NCBI GenBank assembly: GCA_014055495.1
Contig: WIAG01000013.1
Location: 1 to 64,000, forward strand
Source of the DNA: Nitrospira sp. CR1.2
GTDB taxonomy: Bacteria > Nitrospirota > Nitrospiria > Nitrospirales > Nitrospiraceae
Length of the DNA stretch: 64,000 nt
Reading direction: 5' to 3'
Part shown: piece after piece, positions 8,609-17,735 of the stretch
Numbering within the stretch: the first letter of the stretch is position 1
Layout: each line of letters opens with the position of its first letter
Program-made: the position numbers and the translations under genes
Notes under the pieces: model-generated
Database searches by the model: none
Seen by the model: the letters and a program-made list of their open reading frames with translations, nothing else
What the model was told of the DNA's origin: nothing

Positions 8609-11022
8609 ACCCCAAACAACCTTCCCTTCGCCTCACGCATCACGTCCATCGGTCTGCCTAGCGCGCGCAGCGCATCGAGTCCGCCAGCGAGCCTGATCTC
8701 CGGCACTTCCCACAGGGCCGGAGTTTCCAGCGCATCGGTGCCGCCTGCGGCGAACTGGTGACCCAACCCCTTGAGCACAGTGCCGGCTTGAGGGTCCATG
8801 TCGGCAAACCAGGACTGGTTGCCGCTGATGTACAGATCGCCGCGTTCCGGGCGCTTCAATGCTCGGGCATGGTAGCCGTGGTGGCCGAAAAAGTCGTAGA
8901 GGTCGAAGTCGGTCATCCGGTCGATTTCCCGGATGACCTCCGGGCTAAAATTATCGCTCAACAGATGATCTATGAGGCTCCGCCGCTTCTGGGTTTCAAT
9001 CCAGAGCGTGCGGAACTCGTCGAGGTTGTGCGCTTCCGACAAGACGCGCTGGATCATCTCGCGACGGTAGTCGTCCACGGGAATTGGCAGGTCGCGCCCC
9101 TCGCGGCAGGTGAGAATGAAACGGCCCTGCGGGTACACGATGACGCGCTGCCCGCCGATCTCTCCCACGGCCGGGCCCTCGCCCTCGCCGCCACCACCAG
9201 GTCCTTCACAACCGCCCTTCCCCCCGCCACCAGGTCGCGGCGGCTTCGAGATGAACTCCGCGCCGAACAGGCTGGTGACGCCGGTGTAGTCGTAGAGCCA
9301 GAACTTGTACTTCTGCGTGTCCTCGTGGATGCGCGTGCCGCGGCCGACCATCTGGTAGAACTTGATGGGCGACTGTAGATAACGAAAGAACACCACGGCG
9401 TTCAGACGCTCGATGTCTACCCCGGCTTCCAGCAAATCCACGGTACAGGCGATGAACGCGCGTTCGCTTGATCCGCGCATCGGTTCGATGAGGTCGGCTC
9501 CGTTGTTGGCGCCGCCCATACACTTGAAGGCGTAATGGTCCTTGGGTTCCTGCCCCTTCTCCCGACACCAGCGTACGTAAAAGTTGTTCATGTGCTGCGC
9601 GACGCGGTCGGCGTGGATCTCGCGGGTGCAGAAGATGATGACCTTTTGTTCGGGCCCGCCGTTCTCGCACAGCAGTGTGAACAGGTCAGCGCACATCTTG
9701 GGCGTGCGCAGCTCGATGAACAGCTCGTCGTCGAAGTCCTTGCCGGCATAGGTGTCCTTGGTGAGGTCGGCATCGGTCAAGGGCTTGCCGGTCTTGATGT
9801 CCTTGGCACCGGCGTTGAGTACTTCTTCCTTCGTGAATGTGGCGCTGTCGATGCTGGCCTTCCGCTTCACAATTTCGCAGGCGGCCAGGTAGCCGTCTTC
9901 CTGAGCCTGGATCAACGTGTATTCATAGACCGGCTCGCCGAAGTACTTGCGATTGTTGGCGGTGATGTCCTGGTCTTCCTTGCTGGTCTTGTCCGACTCC
10001 TCCAGTTTACGCGGAGTGGCCGTCAGACCGATATGGATGGCATTGGGGTTGCGCCGCAGCACTTCCGACCAGCGGCCCCAGGCTGAACGATGGCATTCGT
10101 CAATGATGATGACGCTGAAGGCATCCTGGCCGTAGTGCTCGGTGAGGAAGCTGGCGAAACCGTCATCGGTCGGATCGCCGTCGTCCAACCCTAGAGTTTG
10201 ATAGGTGGCAATATGGATGCGGGCGTTCCTGGCCGCGTTCTGACCCCCCTCCGTTTCGACGATACGGGCATTGGCCCCGAATGCCGCGCTGAGCTTGTTG
10301 TAGGCCTGGGTGCGCAGTTCATCTCGATCGCATAAGAACAAGGCGGGTTTCGGTAGCTGCCCGGCCTGCGAGAGGCGCCACAAAAGATTCGTAGCAATGA
10401 TCGTCTTGCCGGCTCCTGTCGCGAGCGTGAGCAGCACACGCGGAGGCTTGCCGGCCTGCCCATCGCGCAGGAGTTTCGTACATGCCGCACGGATGGCCGC
10501 ATCTTGATAATAGCGGCTCTGCGACCAGGCGGGGCTGTCGGCCTGAAACAGCATGGCGGCTTCGGGTCTGGTCAGGTCGATGCCGTTGTCTTTGGCGTAC
10601 CGTGCCGTAAGATCCGGATGCGCGGGAAAGTCGCTGAACTGAAATGGACCGTTGATCAATTTCGTGAAGCGGTCATACTCGCCATACCGGTGGCCGTTGG
10701 TGGCAAAGACGTACTTTACGTTGAAGCGCAGCGTGTCGGCATATCCGCGAGCTTGTTGCATGCCCTTGAGCGGATCGTCGCCCTCCTTTTTCGCCTCCAG
10801 CAGAGCCACCGGCATGGCTTTGGGCATCTCGCCGACCTGAACACACAGCAGGTAGTCCGTGCGCCCAGGCCCCTTACGCCTGCACCCCTTGGAGCCAATC
10901 GGTTCAACGGGTGGTGGAGTGAGCACGGTTTCCAACGTGATGCACTCGCGGCTGACGTAGCCCTTTTCACGCAAGACGGGATCGATGAGGTGGTAGCGGG
11001 TATCCGCCTCGTTCATGCTCAT
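8605..11022 (-). CDS. hsdR: Type I restriction enzyme endonuclease/translocase subunit HsdR (EcoEI-like)
   Basis: 805 residues from the ATG at 11022, which follows GGGAGGGG; an open frame extends upstream but lacks family similarity. The N-terminal nuclease domain shows DYLLCVQVG and VALLEAKKEG (D...E-x-K). The SF2 translocase has LTLATGAGKTIIATNLLWRL (Walker A), IIIDECHRSAWG (motif II), HIGLTATPRK (motif III) and YQMVGRGTRIHED (motif VI). The C-terminal part (REMIQRVLSEAHNLDEFRTL) resembles the EcoEI R C-terminal domain. A Gly-rich linker lies between the helicase and C-terminal parts. It would translocate DNA and cut unmodified foreign DNA with HsdS and HsdM. All key motifs are intact. Confidence 0.95.
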   Translation of the reverse strand: MSMNEADTRYHLIDPVLREKGYVSRECITLETVLTPPPVEPIGSKGCRRKGPGRTDYLLCVQVGEMPKAMPVALLEAKKEGDDPLKGMQQARGYADTLRFNVKYVFATNGHRYGEYDRFTKLINGPFQFSDFPAHPDLTARYAKDNGIDLTRPEAAMLFQADSPAWSQSRYYQDAAIRAACTKLLRDGQAGKPPRVLLTLATGAGKTIIATNLLWRLSQAGQLPKPALFLCDRDELRTQAYNKLSAAFGANARIVETEGGQNAARNARIHIATYQTLGLDDGDPTDDGFASFLTEHYGQDAFSVIIIDECHRSAWGRWSEVLRRNPNAIHIGLTATPRKLEESDKTSKEDQDITANNRKYFGEPVYEYTLIQAQEDGYLAACEIVKRKASIDSATFTKEEVLNAGAKDIKTGKPLTDADLTKDTYAGKDFDDELFIELRTPKMCADLFTLLCENGGPEQKVIIFCTREIHADRVAQHMNNFYVRWCREKGQEPKDHYAFKCMGGANNGADLIEPMRGSSERAFIACTVDLLEAGVDIERLNAVVFFRYLQSPIKFYQMVGRGTRIHEDTQKYKFWLYDYTGVTSLFGAEFISKPPRPGGGGKGGCEGPGGGGEGEGPAVGEIGGQRVIVYPQGRFILTCREGRDLPIPVDDYRREMIQRVLSEAHNLDEFRTLWIETQKRRSLIDHLLSDNFSPEVIREIDRMTDFDLYDFFGHHGYHARALKRPERGDLYISGNQSWFADMDPQAGTVLKGLGHQFAAGGTDALETPALWEVPEIRLAGGLDALRALGRPMDVMREAKGRLFGV

Positions 11023-11191
11023 GCGGCCCCTCCCGGAACCTCGACCGTTGGCTTTTCTGATGCGTCTATCGACCAAGATCCAACGTCTGCGGCCGATAGA
11101 ACACGTTGATTCATGAGGCCTGTACCGGCATATCGCCCAGCCACTATCACCCACCTCTCGTCGATACGGCGCTTGTTGTCCGATAACCTGT

Positions 11192-12829
11192 TCATGACAC
11201 CGCCCAGTAGCGCCGCCAACGTTTGTCACCCTCGTAGCGGACGGCGCCTCGATCAATCAGCTGATCCAACGCGCGCTTGATCTGCTTAGAGTGGATCTCG
11301 GCGCCCACGCGCCGATGGATCTCGCTGACGGCAGATTGCGGGTACCGCTGCAGGTCTTCGAGCACTAGCGCGGCCAATCGATGGGGCTCGATCCGCTTGA
11401 GCGTGGTCGGCCCGGCGAATTCCAGGCCTCGCAGCAAGCCCGGATCGACAAAGTAGCGTGTGGCCTGAGTGCGCCCCGAGCTTTGCACGAGGTGCCAATC
11501 CAGCAGGCGCTTGAGCCAGGGTTGCAGTGCTTCGACCGATGGCAGTTCAAGGGTGGTTGCCAACTCGCGAGCGGTCAGGGCGTCGTGCTGTGCCAGCAAG
11601 CCCAGGGCAATGCGTTCGCGCTGGGTGAGCTGATACGTCAAGTCAGCCTTGGCCATGAAGTCGATGACTTCCGGCTTGAGGATACGGCGGCGCACGGTGA
11701 CTTGAACGCGGTCATGGGTTTCGATGAGCTCCGGCGTCGGGCGGCCTTGCGAGAGCAACACCTCAAAGATCTTGTCGAAGCCACTACCTTCGCGTTCCAT
11801 CAGCTTCAGGTCGTGGAACAGGCGTGCCAGATGCTCGTTGCGACGAACCGTCATGTGCAGCACGTTCTGCGGCGTCACGCCCAGCGGCAGCGGGCCGGGG
11901 TTGACCATTTCCAGCCGGTCTGGGTGCAGATTCAAATAGATGTCACCGCGCTGGGTGTACGGGCGATGCACGAGGGCATTGACCAATAGTTCACGCACCA
12001 CGATTTCATCGAAAGCGGGCACGTTTTGGCGGTACAGGCCGTCGGGCAGTTCATAGCGTTCACGAAAGTCTGGGACCTCCTGCCAAACCGCCTCGATCAG
12101 CTCCATCGGATTGAGCGTGTGATCGTCCCAGACCAGCTTGTTGACCTTTTGACCGTGCTCATCGTACTTGATGAACTGGATCACCGGCGCCGTAGTGAGT
12201 TGGGCACGGTGATGCTGACAACCACAGCAGAGCACGCCCAGGTTGGTGAGGGTCAGCCCTTGTGCGAGCTGATAGTGGTCGAGCAGTTCGTCGTCGGACT
12301 TCTCCTTGACTGAGGCTTTGACGCGGTCGGATGAGCGCAAAGCCTGCAGCAGCTTGTCGCATTTGGCAGCATCGATCTCACCGCGAGGAATCCGCAGGGT
12401 GGTCTGCGTTTCCCACGGCAACGCGGAACGCTCGCTGGCGAGCCGCATCACGTCATCGCCGGTGACGGGCTTGTTCTGATCGGCCACGCGCAGGAAGTAG
12501 CGACCGTCCGTGGTGGAGGCCACCGCCATGGTGCGGGGAATGCGCAACTCAATGTACTGCCCGCCATTCTGGGCGGTGACGACATCCGGCAGCACGGCAA
12601 CATTGACGGTGCGCTCGGCCAACTTGCGTCGAACGGTGTCAGGCAGGTCGGCGGGGATGCGCTGGTCGGCAGGAGGCTGCTCCTGATCATCTTCTATTCC
12701 GAGCAACAGTCGGCCGCCTGTTGCATTGGCAAAGGCGATGCAATCTTTGGCGATTTCGTTCCAGTCCGTCGTCTTACCGGTAACCGCCCGAATGGATTTG
12801 CGGTCGACCTCTTGACCTTCCAGGCTCAA
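11192..12829 (-). CDS. AlbA_2 (Schlafen-type) domain ATP-binding protein heading the restriction operon
   Basis: 545 residues. The N-terminus is an AlbA_2/Schlafen domain (WNEIAKDCIAFANATGGRLL then LGIEDD). A middle GHKL-like region carries EIVVRELLVNALVHRPYTQR and MEREGSGFDKIFEVLLSQGR, typical of the C-terminal part of these putative transcriptional regulators or helicase-annotated proteins. The end is winged-helix-like (SAVSEIHRRVGAEIHSKQIK). The start is a TTG at 12829: an in-frame TGA lies 15 bp upstream, no ATG is available, and GAGGG lies about nine bases before it. It is the first gene of the operon; a 169-bp gap separates it from hsdR. It could regulate the system or act in defence; which is unknown. 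Confidence 0.82.
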   Translation of the reverse strand: MSLEGQEVDRKSIRAVTGKTTDWNEIAKDCIAFANATGGRLLLGIEDDQEQPPADQRIPADLPDTVRRKLAERTVNVAVLPDVVTAQNGGQYIELRIPRTMAVASTTDGRYFLRVADQNKPVTGDDVMRLASERSALPWETQTTLRIPRGEIDAAKCDKLLQALRSSDRVKASVKEKSDDELLDHYQLAQGLTLTNLGVLCCGCQHHRAQLTTAPVIQFIKYDEHGQKVNKLVWDDHTLNPMELIEAVWQEVPDFRERYELPDGLYRQNVPAFDEIVVRELLVNALVHRPYTQRGDIYLNLHPDRLEMVNPGPLPLGVTPQNVLHMTVRRNEHLARLFHDLKLMEREGSGFDKIFEVLLSQGRPTPELIETHDRVQVTVRRRILKPEVIDFMAKADLTYQLTQRERIALGLLAQHDALTARELATTLELPSVEALQPWLKRLLDWHLVQSSGRTQATRYFVDPGLLRGLEFAGPTTLKRIEPHRLAALVLEDLQRYPQSAVSEIHRRVGAEIHSKQIKRALDQLIDRGAVRYEGDKRWRRYWAVS

Positions 12830-13051
12830 ATGAAGCTTCCCTCAATATCAGGTTCATCTTTTCTCTACCCTGGATTCGACACTTCCTCGCAATCAGCTGC
12901 ACGGGGACCTAAATCCGCGCCAGTCTACCAGACAGTCACTCCCGCAGCCAGCGTGTGAATGGCTGAAGAGCCGACATTGCCCATGCATGACAATGGGGTT
13001 AGCGGACGGGCGAACAGCATTGCGGCTGGCACGGGGGCCATCCGGCCCGTG

Positions 13052-14470
13052 TCACGACGGGTCTTGGGCAAGCACGAGCCGTGTTACGAGCGCACGAGTT
13101 CCCACCGCAATCGCCAGCGCAGCGATGATGAGCAGTCCCGCAATGGCGAACGTGACTCGCATCCCGGTCGCGACGGCATCAGGAGGAGCCGTGGTGATAT
13201 CGGGCACCGCCGACGCAAAGGTGAACAGGGCACCCATGACGGAGGCGCCGGTGATCAGCCCGAGGTTACGCGAGAGGTAGAGCAGTCCGGAGGTGACACC
13301 CCGCTGGTCTTGAGGAATGTCCATCATCACCGCCGTGTTGTTGGCCGTCTGGAACAGCGCATACCCGACCGTGATCACCACGATGGGAAGGATGTAGCCG
13401 ACAGTCCCCAATGATGCCGGGAGTGTGAACAGCAATACACATCCGATCGCGATCCCGAGGAGTCCCATGCGGGTCACGCGATCGGCACCGACGTCGTCCA
13501 CCAGACGACCAGCCGGTACCCCAGTCACCGCAGCAAACAGTGGCCCGATCGACAACACCAGGCCCAGCCAGCCCGCGCTGAGACCAAGCGATTGCGAGAG
13601 ATAGAATGGTCCGACCACCAGTGTTGCCATCATCACGGTCGAGATGAGCAGGCTCATGGTGAGGCTCGCGCTCAACGAGGCATTGCGAAACATCGCCAAT
13701 CGGATCAACGGTGACCCAGCCCGTCTCTCGGCGACGATGAAGAGACCGAGGCCGAGCAGAGCCGCAACCAGCAGACCGATGTTGTGTGCGCCGAACTGAC
13801 CTCGTCCAATCGTCATCGCCAGCGCATAGGCCGCGAGCGTGGCGGCCAGCAGCATGGTACCCATCACGTCGAAGCCGGGTTGAATGACCTGCCGCCTATT
13901 CGCATCGACAGGGAGATACCGATGGATGAGCAGAAGCATGATCAGACCCAGCGGCACATTGATAAAAAAAATGGCCTGCCAACCGAATGCGGAGATCAGC
14001 ACGCCGCCGAGGGAAGGGCCAAGGGCGGTGCCGGCCGCAGACATCGTTCCGAGCAGTCCCATCGCGCGACCGACAGCAGCCTTAGGAACCGTCTCACCGA
14101 CAAAGGCCATGGTCAACGCCATCATGATGGCGGCTCCAAGCCCCTGCGCTGCTCGAGCGGCGATGAGAAGCCACAACGTGGGTGCACTTCCGCAGAGGGC
14201 GGAAGCCACGGTAAACAAGAAGACGCCGATCATCAGTAGTCGCCGACGCCCCACCATGTCGCCGAGGCGTCCGACGCTGACCACCATCGTCGTGATCGAC
14301 AGGAGATAGGCGAGCACCACCCATTGCACCTGCTGAAAGGAGGCACCGAATACTTGCGCCAATGTCGGCAAACTCACGTTGGCAATGCTCGTCCCGATCG
14401 AGGACAACAGCACGGACAACGAGAGGGCGGCGAGGATCCATCGAATCGAAGTCGTCTGTTCTTTCTCCAT
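13052..14470 (-). CDS. MFS multidrug exporter, DHA2-type (14 TM)
   Basis: 472 residues, almost entirely hydrophobic with about 14 membrane segments. The MFS loop 2-3 signature is present (GRLGDMVGRRRLLMIG), followed by AARAAQGLGAAIMMALTMAF and GPSLGGVLISAFGWQAIFFI, the pattern of drug:H+ antiporters that often export cations, dyes or antibiotics. The ATG lies 2 bp after the stop of the thiopurine methyltransferase gene, so both are one transcript, opposite to the LysR gene at 15256. Substrate is unknown; the pairing suggests export of a methylated or toxic compound. Inner-membrane protein. Confidence 0.9.
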   Translation of the reverse strand: MEKEQTTSIRWILAALSLSVLLSSIGTSIANVSLPTLAQVFGASFQQVQWVVLAYLLSITTMVVSVGRLGDMVGRRRLLMIGVFLFTVASALCGSAPTLWLLIAARAAQGLGAAIMMALTMAFVGETVPKAAVGRAMGLLGTMSAAGTALGPSLGGVLISAFGWQAIFFINVPLGLIMLLLIHRYLPVDANRRQVIQPGFDVMGTMLLAATLAAYALAMTIGRGQFGAHNIGLLVAALLGLGLFIVAERRAGSPLIRLAMFRNASLSASLTMSLLISTVMMATLVVGPFYLSQSLGLSAGWLGLVLSIGPLFAAVTGVPAGRLVDDVGADRVTRMGLLGIAIGCVLLFTLPASLGTVGYILPIVVITVGYALFQTANNTAVMMDIPQDQRGVTSGLLYLSRNLGLITGASVMGALFTFASAVPDITTAPPDAVATGMRVTFAIAGLLIIAALAIAVGTRALVTRLVLAQDPS

Positions 14471-14472
14471 CG

Positions 14473-15117
14473 CTATGGCCTTCCCGCTCTCAAGACATAC
14501 ACCCGCTCCGTGGCCGGGCAGCGTCCCTTGAGGCCGCCAGGGACATCGAGGTTGGTCAGGATGGAGATGTCATATCGCTTGCTGTAATGCTGCTGGATCT
14601 CTTCGGTCGTGACTGAGAACGGGGGGCCTTCCATCACCTGTTGGTCATACTCAAAGGAAATGAGCAGTTGCGGGGCATGGGCGGTGAGCGTCATGAGGTG
14701 TGTCGCGTATCGAGCACGCATGTCACGCGGCAACGCGACTATGGCCGCTCGATCGTACACTGCATCAACCTGGCCTAGCAGCGTTGGCGTAACATGAAAA
14801 AAATCGCCCACGAAGAGATGGAGCTGCGGGGCATGGTAGTGATCTAAAGCGCCGACCTTCGTGATGCTCGGTGTCACGCCAAGATCCGCGAACAATTGTT
14901 TGATTGCTACAGCGCTCAATTCGGCCCCGGCCACTCGGCAGCCGCGAGACAACAACCACCCGATATCGAGTGTCTTGCCGCAGAGCGGCAGAAAAACACG
15001 ACTCTCTTTCGCCAGCGACAGCTTGTCGAAATACTGCACCAGCAAAGGATTCGCGTCACTCTTATGAAAACCGATTTCATTGCTCGCCCACCGGTCATGC
15101 CAGAACTGTGCGTCCAT
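14473..15117 (-). CDS. tpm: Thiopurine S-methyltransferase
   Basis: 214 residues from the ATG at 15117, preceded by GGAGG; a longer open frame to 15249 lacks family similarity. Canonical bacterial TPMT blocks are visible: MDAQFWHDRWASNEIGFH at the N-terminus, VFLPLCGKTLDIGWLLSRG (AdoMet motif I), VDAVYDRAAIVALPRDMRAR and the C-terminal EGPPFSVT. The enzyme methylates thiols or selenium/tellurium species using AdoMet in the cytoplasm. It is the first gene of a two-gene operon with an MFS exporter and is divergent from a LysR regulator, which suggests induction by a toxic metalloid or thiol compound. Confidence 0.93.
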   Translation of the reverse strand: MDAQFWHDRWASNEIGFHKSDANPLLVQYFDKLSLAKESRVFLPLCGKTLDIGWLLSRGCRVAGAELSAVAIKQLFADLGVTPSITKVGALDHYHAPQLHLFVGDFFHVTPTLLGQVDAVYDRAAIVALPRDMRARYATHLMTLTAHAPQLLISFEYDQQVMEGPPFSVTTEEIQQHYSKRYDISILTNLDVPGGLKGRCPATERVYVLRAGRP

Positions 15118-15255
15118 ACTCTGTGACCTCCATGAAGTGAACCGTACCACGGTGGCCATCTTACGCCGCTCAGCGACCTGGCGGAAGACGCAGCGGTTGC
15201 ATGGTATTCGTGCATCTGACGCCACATCACTCTTGAACCGTGCTATCATCGCGCC

Positions 15256-16191
15256 ATGGCGAGACCGGATCTTAATCTGCTGGTGACGCTTGATGTGTTG
15301 CTATCGGAAGGCAGCGTGGCGCGCGCCGGACAGCGATTGCGACTCAGCCCGTCGGCGATGAGTCGGGCACTCGCTCGATTGCGTGCCACAACCGGCGATC
15401 CGTTGCTGGTCAGAGCCGGTCGCGGGCTCGTGCCGACGCCTCGGGCGCTTGCCCTGCGCGAACGGGTGAGTCAGCTGGTGCAAGACGCCGAGTCGGTGCT
15501 TCGCCCGGCGGAGCGACTCACTCTCACCACGCTCGTCAGAACCTTCACCCTGCGGACCAGCGAAGGATTCGTGGAGAACTTCGGCCCACCGCTGCTGGCC
15601 CGTCTGAGTGAAGAGGCACCGGGTGTGCGGCTGCGCTTCGTGCAGAAGTCACAGAAGGACAGCGCACCGCTGCGTGAAGGCACTGTCGAGTTGGAGACCG
15701 GGGTGGTCGATAAGACGACGGCTCAAGAGTTGCGGGTGCAGGCCCTGTTCGATGACCGATACATCGGTGTCGTGCGATCCGGACATGCGCTGACGAAGGG
15801 CAGGATCACGCCCTCCCGCTACGCCGCCGGGAAACACATCTGTGTCTCGCGGCAGGGACCGGAAAAGGGCCCGGTCGATGACGCCTTAGAAGCGTTCGGA
15901 CTGGAGCGGGAGATGGCCACGATTGTCGGGGGCTTTGCGACAGCGCTCGCGCTGGCTCGCGCCTCTGACCTCATCGCCACCGTTCCTAAGCGGCACACCG
16001 GAATCTTGCGTCGCGGCATGTATAGTTTTGCCCTGCCGATCTCGACGCCGGAGTTCACGGTGTCGTTGCTCTGGCACCCGCGGTTGGATGCTGATCTCGC
16101 GCATCGCTGGTTACGCGGCTGTGTGCAGGAAGTCTGTTCGCAGCACGTCGCCGATTCGCCGGCACCGGGCAACCGGCCGAAGCCCAAGTGA
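15256..16191 (+). CDS. LysR-family transcriptional regulator, divergent from tpm-MFS
   Basis: 311 residues. The N-terminal winged helix-turn-helix is RPDLNLLVTLDVLLSEGSVA then ARAGQRLRLSPSAMSRALAR, followed by GDPLLVRAGRGLVPTPRA, the usual LysR DNA-binding block. The remaining ~220 residues are the two-lobed effector-binding domain, ending in HPRLDADLAHRWLR, similar to NodD/LinR-type members. The gene is transcribed away from tpm and the exporter; the 138-bp intergenic region would hold its operator. It most likely activates those genes in response to an unidentified ligand and represses itself. Effector unknown. Confidence 0.92.
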   Translation: MARPDLNLLVTLDVLLSEGSVARAGQRLRLSPSAMSRALARLRATTGDPLLVRAGRGLVPTPRALALRERVSQLVQDAESVLRPAERLTLTTLVRTFTLRTSEGFVENFGPPLLARLSEEAPGVRLRFVQKSQKDSAPLREGTVELETGVVDKTTAQELRVQALFDDRYIGVVRSGHALTKGRITPSRYAAGKHICVSRQGPEKGPVDDALEAFGLEREMATIVGGFATALALARASDLIATVPKRHTGILRRGMYSFALPISTPEFTVSLLWHPRLDADLAHRWLRGCVQEVCSQHVADSPAPGNRPKPK

Positions 16192-16274
16192 GCACCCGAC
16201 GAGCATCTCAAGCGATTCCATGGCGTAGCCCACATGACCTCACGACTGCTCGCAAGACCAGCAGACCACTGGCA

Positions 16275-17327
16275 TTAATCTGTCAAACACTCCTCTCCAA
16301 CAACATATTTACCGTTGAGCCAATCTAATAGTTCTTGAGAAAATCGATCACTGCTCAAGGCCTGTATGATTTCCTTCTTCTTACCTTCGTCAATCTTATC
16401 AAGTCCCATTTCCAGGAATGCCTTTTGGTCTCTTCTCAACAAGAGTTCCAGCCCATCTCCAGCTAACTTTGCCACCATTCGATGGAAGGATTCTTCAGCA
16501 TTGACTCCGCCGGTCAACGTTTCGACTGAGGACGCAAAAACTATTTCAGAGAGGCTCGGTTGATTCATCAAGTTAAACGCCCAGCCGTTTGAATGTCGAA
16601 AGGCATTGCGAGTTCGACCGTCGAGATGTTTCAACTTTAGAAATTTGCATTGCCTTGGGCCGTCGTTTGCAAAGTAGTTATCCCAAACCAATGGCCTGCG
16701 CTTCAGCACCCTGGCCACCTCATTCAGCTCTTCAACTGAAATTGATTCAGGGAGAACCTTGCGCCCCGTCCAAAAAATTTGAATGTCCTTCGAAAGATTT
16801 CCAATCCGTTCCAAATACCCGTCTGGTCGCTGGCCGAAAATCCTGTCGAGGAGCGGGTCGTGCGAGTAATAAGTCGGACAGAACAGAATAGTTGTGTTCG
16901 TGATATCTCTTACGTACTCAACGATTTCGACCTGCTTGTCCGCCAAGTCGGCGACCCCTCGCATGTCATCGAATAACAAACCAAGAAATCGAATGTTGAG
17001 TTCTTCGAGACTCTCAACTTTATCCCTCAGCAGTGTTTTGGTCTGTTGATTCCACTCTGCGTGAATCTCAAATGGACTGAGCCCCACGCCGAATGCCACT
17101 TCACTCCGATGACAAATTGAGCTCAGACTGTGCATTTCTTTCCACAGTCTATCGGAATGAGTCTGTTTCCAGTTTTTTCGTAAGAACGTATCTCGCTTAG
17201 GAGCATAGAGATAAAAATCGCCCCCGTAGGCAGGAAGGGATTCACAAAATCGATATCGGCTGTTCCATGACCACTCCGGCCCGAAGAAACCTTCAACAAC
17301 TCCAATTCCAAACATGTCGTCGCTCAC
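16275..17327 (-). CDS. GH84-type beta-N-acetylglucosaminidase (O-GlcNAcase-like)
   Basis: 350 residues. The N-terminus FGIGVVEGFFGPEWSW, then YGGDFYLYAPKRDTFLRKNW, matches the GH84 (hyaluronidase/O-GlcNAcase) barrel. FLGLLFDDMRGVADL holds the adjacent Asp-Asp pair that is catalytic in GH84 by substrate-assisted hydrolysis. LVWDNYFANDG and FNLMNQPSLSEI also fit. A GTG at 17327 with AGAGG six bases upstream is the best start; an ATG follows at 17315. The C-terminal ~70 residues are helical and unassigned. No signal peptide is seen, so it would act in the cytoplasm. The gene is clearly AT-richer than its neighbours and lies beside ssrA, suggesting transfer. Family assignment is good; substrate is unknown. 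Confidence 0.8.
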   Translation of the reverse strand: MSDDMFGIGVVEGFFGPEWSWNSRYRFCESLPAYGGDFYLYAPKRDTFLRKNWKQTHSDRLWKEMHSLSSICHRSEVAFGVGLSPFEIHAEWNQQTKTLLRDKVESLEELNIRFLGLLFDDMRGVADLADKQVEIVEYVRDITNTTILFCPTYYSHDPLLDRIFGQRPDGYLERIGNLSKDIQIFWTGRKVLPESISVEELNEVARVLKRRPLVWDNYFANDGPRQCKFLKLKHLDGRTRNAFRHSNGWAFNLMNQPSLSEIVFASSVETLTGGVNAEESFHRMVAKLAGDGLELLLRRDQKAFLEMGLDKIDEGKKKEIIQALSSDRFSQELLDWLNGKYVVGEECLTD

Positions 17328-17735
17328 TGAACACCTCTGTCGGCCAAGCACTCTGTCATCCGTCTTGAGTGTATTTGTGGGATCACATTGTGCATTGAAG
17401 ATGGTCAGATGTCGATGCCGTTCAGCGGCCCCTGCTGCGCGAGGTCTCTACAATAGGCCTCTCAACGCTCAAGACTGCTCAAGACTATCGATGTTCAGAA
17501 TTGGCGGTGGACATCGCAAGCATAGGGAGTCCTTTCAGTCGAATGGAAATATACAGGAGGTGGATCTGTATCCAGAACCGATTGGAGGAAGGGTCAAAGC
17601 GGTCTCGAAAGGCATCTATCCCGTCCCCCGGAACCATTGTCTTGGTTCCAGGGTCGAACGAGCTGCAAATGGCACTCACGTGTGAGGAAGGACCCCCCGC
17701 GCGCATTAAGGCGCGGAATCACGCGAGGTGAGGTT
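17328..17735. other. 408-bp intergenic stretch between GH84 gene and ssrA
   Basis: No convincing gene. Short open frames here have no start context or recognisable product. Two small hairpins are visible: GGAACC...GGTTCC around 17630-17648, and a GC-rich one near 17695-17720 (CGCGC-ATTAAG-GCGCG), which would lie just downstream of the tmRNA 3' end on its strand. Neither is followed by a T run, so a terminator call is weak. No tRNA, integrase remnant or duplicate of the tmRNA 3' end was found. Confidence 0.5.

Noticed and set aside
13784-14239. Long plus-strand open frames opposite the MFS exporter gene
   Set aside because: They are shadows of the hydrophobic minus-strand gene: no ribosome site, charged low-complexity translation, no family resemblance.
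17314-17685. Short plus-strand open frame between GH84 and ssrA
   Set aside because: No family, and the start lies inside the GH84 leader. I treat the region as intergenic.
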